Shown here piece by piece: positions 60,702 to 64,000 of a stretch of 64,000 nucleotides of DNA. The stretch's first letter is position 1, and each line of letters starts with the position of its first letter. Origin of the DNA: Bacillota bacterium (GTDB taxonomy: Bacteria > Bacillota > Clostridia > DSM-8532); assembly GCA_023415825.1 (NCBI GenBank), contig JAEZJF010000030.1, positions 62,001 through 126,000 on the forward strand, read 5' to 3'. A program made the position numbers and the translations under genes. A model generated the notes under the pieces. That model saw only the letters and a program-made list of their open reading frames with translations. It did no database searches and was not told where the DNA came from.

Positions 60702-61691
60702 TCAGCCGGCCGAGTCCATCTTTCCAAGGGATCGTGCAAAACGATAGCCATAACGACCCAGCTCAAAAACACCTAAAAGAATAATGGCCACAAGAACACT
60801 TCTATATGCCCTATAGATCAAGTCGGACAGGGTCTCCTGCAATTGTAAATCAGTCAGACGGGAAACATCCACTAATGCAGGTCCTGTAAGCATCATCACC
60901 GCAAGGCCAATCAGCCCCAGTGCGCCCGCTATCTCTAACGCAAAGGTATAGGCTTTATACTTTCCATCAACTAAAAGTAAAACTAGCTTTAAAAAGCTTA
61001 ACCCGATCAGGACATTAATAATCGTTATATATTCTGTAAGTGCATCCAATTGAATTAAGGTGATAAACTCCTGTCTCTCATTGAAATAAAAGCCCAGGGT
61101 CCTGGGATAAAAATTTAGAATGATAAAGAAAAGTATTGTAAAAAACAAACCCACGATTAGCTCTGATATTTTTATCGTCTCTGATGGCTTCGGAACAGCG
61201 GGGAGTTCCCTGGGTTCCCAGGTATCATGAGAATTTTGGCCATCTTTGTCTGAAACTGCATTGACTCTTTCAGAGAGGGCAAAGGCCACTGTAATAACGC
61301 CAATGGTCCCGAAAAATGCAGAAGCAGCCTGCCCCACGAAATAGAAGAGATTCAGCACTGCGTCGCCTTTTTCAACCGACTCCACGATAAAACCTATAGC
61401 AAGGGCTATAGCAGCAATAGTCAAGGAAATTTTCAAAATCAACACATAGAGCCCGTAAAATCTTGGACCAATGACATAGCACCCTTCCTTATAGTAATTT
61501 TCAGCCATGGCCGAGGGGGCTCCAAATTCCTTCAAAACTGCAATAATATCTTCTTCTTTAGGCTTATTCCCCTGGGTCTTTTCATCCAGGGCGTCCATAA
61601 TAAGAGATCTCAGCTCTTTTTCTATGTCTTTTCTGTTTTTTGCTGGTAAGTGTTTAACAACAGCGTACACATAACGCTCCACTAAATCCAT
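60702..61691 (-). CDS. HAAS-domain membrane protein
   Basis: A 329-residue protein. The first 75 residues (VERYVYAVVKHLPAKNRKDI to LKEFGAPSAMAENY) form a HAAS helical domain, often found next to PadR regulators. About six membrane segments follow. It may anchor or sense envelope state. Start at 61691 (MDLVERY) follows TAGGAG. It lies 11 bases after the PadR gene, so both form an operon. Confidence 0.82.
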   Translation of the reverse strand: MDLVERYVYAVVKHLPAKNRKDIEKELRSLIMDALDEKTQGNKPKEEDIIAVLKEFGAPSAMAENYYKEGCYVIGPRFYGLYVLILKISLTIAAIALAIGFIVESVEKGDAVLNLFYFVGQAASAFFGTIGVITVAFALSERVNAVSDKDGQNSHDTWEPRELPAVPKPSETIKISELIVGLFFTILFFIILNFYPRTLGFYFNERQEFITLIQLDALTEYITIINVLIGLSFLKLVLLLVDGKYKAYTFALEIAGALGLIGLAVMMLTGPALVDVSRLTDLQLQETLSDLIYRAYRSVLVAIILLGVFELGRYGYRFARSLGKMDSAG

Positions 61692-61702
61692 AACGCTCAC
61701 TC

Positions 61703-62038
61703 CTATTTCAACATTTCTTTCATGGCTGCAACCATCTTGTTCCATTCCTTTTCAAGGCTTTCCAATACACGCCATCCATCATCACTTAATGTATAATAAC
61801 GCCTGGGTCTGGACTCCTCCAAGGACCAATCACTGTCCAGGAGACCCTGTTTCTCCAGCCTTCTCAGCAAAGGATAGAGTGTGCTCTGGTCAATTTCAAG
61901 GCCATTCTCCTTTAAGTCCTGAACAAGTGAATAGCCATACTTTTTCTCTTTCAACCGCCCCAGCACACACAGAACAAGCGTCCCTCTCCGAAGCTCCAGA
62001 ACCAGACCCTCATATACCGTTCCTCTGTCCAACCTCAT
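61703..62038 (-). CDS. PadR-family transcriptional regulator
   Basis: A 111-residue winged-helix regulator. RRGTLVLCVLGRLKEKKYGY, then STLYPLLRRLEKQGLLDSDW and RRYYTLSDDGWRVLE are PadR signatures, and a dimerising helix closes the protein. Start at 62038 (MRLDRG) follows AAGGGTG. It is likely to repress itself and the HAAS gene through the palindrome inside its promoter. Confidence 0.92.
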   Translation of the reverse strand: MRLDRGTVYEGLVLELRRGTLVLCVLGRLKEKKYGYSLVQDLKENGLEIDQSTLYPLLRRLEKQGLLDSDWSLEESRPRRYYTLSDDGWRVLESLEKEWNKMVAAMKEMLK

Positions 62039-62062
62039 CACCCTTTTTATTCCATTAGCTCT

Positions 62063-62092
62063 ATTATACTGTGTGTCATACACTATTGTCAA
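62063..62092 (-). promoter_or_regulatory. Promoter and PadR-like operator
   Basis: On the minus strand TTGACA (62092-62087), 18-base spacer, TATAAT (62068-62063). The spacer holds GTGTATGACACAC, an interrupted palindrome like other PadR sites. Confidence 0.7.
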
Positions 62093-62241
62093 TTTAATAT
62101 TATTATATTCAGAATATTCTTTTAGCCTCTACTTTCACCTAAAAAATTTCGAATAAAAAATGACTTCCTGCACAGAATCACATTAGAAAGTAAATTAAGG
62201 AACGACCAAATACGCAAATGTATTAACAAAGGAGACTCAAT

Positions 62242-62691
62242 ATGAATGAGAGAACAAAACGTGATTTGAAAGAGCTTATAGTAAACCAGGAGGTTATGAT
62301 TGAATCCTATACCAGAATGATCGATAGGGCAAAGGATGATGAATTGAAGGACTTTTTCAGATCCTTGCAGGAAAATCATTTTGAACAGATGATGATGATT
62401 TCGGATCGCGTTATCGAGCTTGGAGATGAACCTAAATTTAAGACCGGGTTTACCGGAGTTATGGACGAAATGCGCCATAAAAAAAGTAAGGAAAATGAAC
62501 ATAGAATCACCGATTTTGATTTAGCACAGATTGCTCTGGACGGCGAACGCTTAAACGCGGAAAAGCACGCCAGCTTCCAACTTGGCGAGGTCGATCCCAC
62601 AAGCCTTGAAATTTTGCAAATGACCATCAACGCGGATGAGCAAAATATTAAAGCGCTGGAAGAGTATGTTCAGCACTATGAAGCGCAATAG
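62242..62691 (+). CDS. Ferritin-like/DUF2383-like helical protein
   Basis: A 149-residue all-helical protein. Acidic and His residues in NQEVMIESYTRMI, QENHFEQMM and ADEQNIKALEEY recur as in four-helix ferritin-like bundles, but a complete di-iron set is not certain. Methionine-rich MMMIS lies in the second helix. No signal peptide. AAAGGAG precedes the ATG. Function unknown; stress or spore roles are known in similar folds. Confidence 0.7.
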   Translation: MNERTKRDLKELIVNQEVMIESYTRMIDRAKDDELKDFFRSLQENHFEQMMMISDRVIELGDEPKFKTGFTGVMDEMRHKKSKENEHRITDFDLAQIALDGERLNAEKHASFQLGEVDPTSLEILQMTINADEQNIKALEEYVQHYEAQ

Positions 62692-62705
62692 ATTGAGCAG
62701 GGCTT

Positions 62706-63458
62706 TTATGCCATTTCACGGTACTGTTTCGGAGACATACCCGTAATGGAGCGGAAGACTTTCGAAAAATAGGCAATATCGCTATAACCAATCTTATGGG
62801 ATACCTCATAAACCTTAAGACTGGTCTCCCTGAGATATTTTTTTGCGTAGTCGATTCTGATATTATTGAGGATGTCCACAAAGTTCATATCCGTGCCTTT
62901 TTTCAGTACACGGCAGAGATGCCATGTACTGATATAAAGATAATCCGCCAATTGCTGCAGGGTAATCTTCTCTGAGTAATGTTCATTGATGTAGTTTATG
63001 GCCCGGGAGACAATAAAGTTGCCCTCGGGCTCATCGTCCAGCTTTGCATCTGTGTTGTGAGGCGCATAGTTCTCAAGAGGGATGCCAGAAAGCTTGAGCA
63101 TTGCGGCATTTAAAGCCTCGTGAATCTCGTCCATCTTGGACGGCTTTAGAAGGAAACGCAATACTCCCAGCGAAATGGCGGACTGGGCATAGTCAAAATC
63201 CCTATAGCCGGAAAGAACTATGATTTGCATCTGAGGAAATTCACCTGTAAGCTCCTTCAGCATTTCAAGACCATTCAAATAAGGCATGCGGACATCGGTG
63301 ACAACGATGTCCGGCTTGTGCTTCCGAATAAGCGCAAGACCTTCCTTACCATTTGTGGCCGAAGCTACAACCTTGCATTTATATTTGTCCCAGGGAACGG
63401 TAGCCTGAAGCCCTTCGATGATAATATCCTCATCATCCAATAGAATAACCTTGAACAC
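62706..63458 (-). CDS. Response regulator of the YesN/AraC type
   Basis: A 250-residue two-domain regulator. The receiver has DDED at 8-11 and the phosphorylated Asp55 in VVTDVRMPYLNG; the C-terminal AraC HTH pair starts at LQQLADYLYISTWHLCRVLK and ends GYSDIAYFSKVFRSITGMSP. Start is GTG 63458 (FKVILLDDED) after AAGGA; the longer frame has no receiver residues. The linked histidine kinase is not in the window. It follows a sugar-binding protein gene and probably controls that importer. Confidence 0.92.
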   Translation of the reverse strand: MFKVILLDDEDIIIEGLQATVPWDKYKCKVVASATNGKEGLALIRKHKPDIVVTDVRMPYLNGLEMLKELTGEFPQMQIIVLSGYRDFDYAQSAISLGVLRFLLKPSKMDEIHEALNAAMLKLSGIPLENYAPHNTDAKLDDEPEGNFIVSRAINYINEHYSEKITLQQLADYLYISTWHLCRVLKKGTDMNFVDILNNIRIDYAKKYLRETSLKVYEVSHKIGYSDIAYFSKVFRSITGMSPKQYREMA

Positions 63459-63480
63459 ATCAACACCGTCCTTAAATGCT

Positions 63481-64000
63481 CTATTTGTTTTTCCTGACAA
63501 CCTCAGCCAGCACCTCTTCAGGTGTCGCCTGACCGTCTGAAATTGGACCAATCATGGATACGAAATATGTCCACGCTTCCTTGCTCAGTCTGGAATCGAT
63601 AGGCATATTGACCCTTTTGGCTTTTTTGGCTTGATCATCCATCTCAAGGCCTGACTTCATAACCTCCGTAAGGCTGTCGGGTCTGCGAACATCAGCAGCA
63701 GGAGTACTGCCGGTCTTGGCGTATGCAGAGATGGCTTTCTTGGAGGTCATGTACATAACAAACTTTACGGCAGCATTCCGCTTATCCGGATCGTTCCATG
63801 CATTGGTCGAAATATAGAAACCGGAAGAGAAACCGCCAATGATATCGTTAGGCTCCTTTTTCCCGTTAGGGGTAGCGGGCATGGGAAGAACCACTGTGGT
63901 TGCAGGCTTTTTAATACCCCCGATGTTCCATGAACCATCAATGGTCATGGCTGCCTGTTTGTTATAGAAAAGATTGGAGATGATATCATTCTTGGTGGCA
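63481..64000 (-). CDS. Sugar-binding protein of an ABC importer, C-terminal part
   Basis: The frame is open to the right edge, giving 172 residues of an unfinished family 1 solute-binding protein. QAAMTIDGSWNIGG and then AFYISTNAWNDPDKRNAAVKF-like spacing are typical of the second lobe. The N terminus and lipobox are outside. A second importer is thus present, with the YesN-type regulator directly downstream (22 bases). Confidence 0.88.
   Translation of the reverse strand, partial: ATKNDIISNLFYNKQAAMTIDGSWNIGGIKKPATTVVLPMPATPNGKKEPNDIIGGFSSGFYISTNAWNDPDKRNAAVKFVMYMTSKKAISAYAKTGSTPAADVRRPDSLTEVMKSGLEMDDQAKKAKRVNMPIDSRLSKEAWTYFVSMIGPISDGQATPEEVLAEVVRKNK

Noticed and set aside
1..64000. tRNA, rRNA, tmRNA or prophage genes
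   Set aside because: None could be recognised on reading both strands; absence is by eye only.

Overview
The window looks like a chromosomal segment of an anaerobic, probably spore-forming low-to-mid G+C Bacillota of class Clostridia. The basis is a nine-gene bacterial V-type ATPase operon, a FapR-controlled fatty-acid operon, Firmicutes-type LexA/RecA signals, Flp-type pilin, GNAT/HAD/GH3 sugar genes, consistent AGGAGG ribosome-binding sites and frequent TTG/GTG starts. I cannot name a species. No rRNA, tRNA, prophage, transposase or CRISPR array was seen.

Layout. 1-2.5 kb: start of a TIR-domain protein running off the left edge, then an ArsR-like regulator/MFS efflux pair with an operator-overlapped promoter. 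2.5-6.3 kb: flavodoxin, then a LacI regulator with nagB and nagA (GlcNAc-6-P catabolism). 6.3-9.5 kb: chemoreceptor and an HSL-type esterase. 9.6-18.4 kb: V-ATPase operon H-I-K-E-C-F-A-B-D, preceded by a GGDEF protein. 19.8-23 kb: two unrecognised divergent genes, an alpha/beta-hydrolase lacking its nucleophile, and a very likely 6S RNA. 23.4-25.5 kb: a predicted DNA-repair pair (DUF4130-type protein plus HhH-containing radical SAM protein) whose promoter is bracketed by two LexA-like boxes. 25.5-32.3 kb: YitT, threonine aldolase, a HAD phosphatase damaged by a 7-bp duplication, a Usp-like protein, RsmI, a lone fumarase alpha subunit, an Elp3-like radical SAM protein and RNase III. 32.4-35.3 kb: metal P-type ATPase, detached HMA protein and Crp/Fnr regulator behind an FNR-like site. 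35.4-41.7 kb: fapR-plsX-fabH-fabD-fabG-acpP-fabF. 41.7-50.5 kb: Flp-like pilin, recX, then an approximately 8-kb sugar cluster (NagZ-type GH3, MBL hydrolase, GNAT, NagD-like phosphatase, ABC importer without its ATPase). 50.9-58.9 kb: recA, murJ, cinA, engB, recN, argR, nadK. 59-64 kb: GT-C membrane glycosyltransferase, PadR/HAAS membrane pair, ferritin-like protein, YesN-type response regulator and a truncated sugar-binding protein.

How the parts connect. Two regions handle amino sugars: NagA/NagB make fructose-6-P from GlcNAc-6-P, and the GH3/ABC/NagD cluster probably imports and trims a related glycan. The V-ATPase proteolipid carries the full sodium-site residue set. DNA-repair functions (recA, recX, recN, the radical SAM pair) recur, and LexA-like sites sit before recA and before the radical SAM pair.

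The most notable non-coding signals are the 6S RNA, a family of at least four palindromic intergenic repeats (core CGAAATC-NNN-GATTTCG), and several well-formed promoters with operators. Start codons were often moved inward from the longest reading frame when a ribosome-binding site or known family N terminus supported it.
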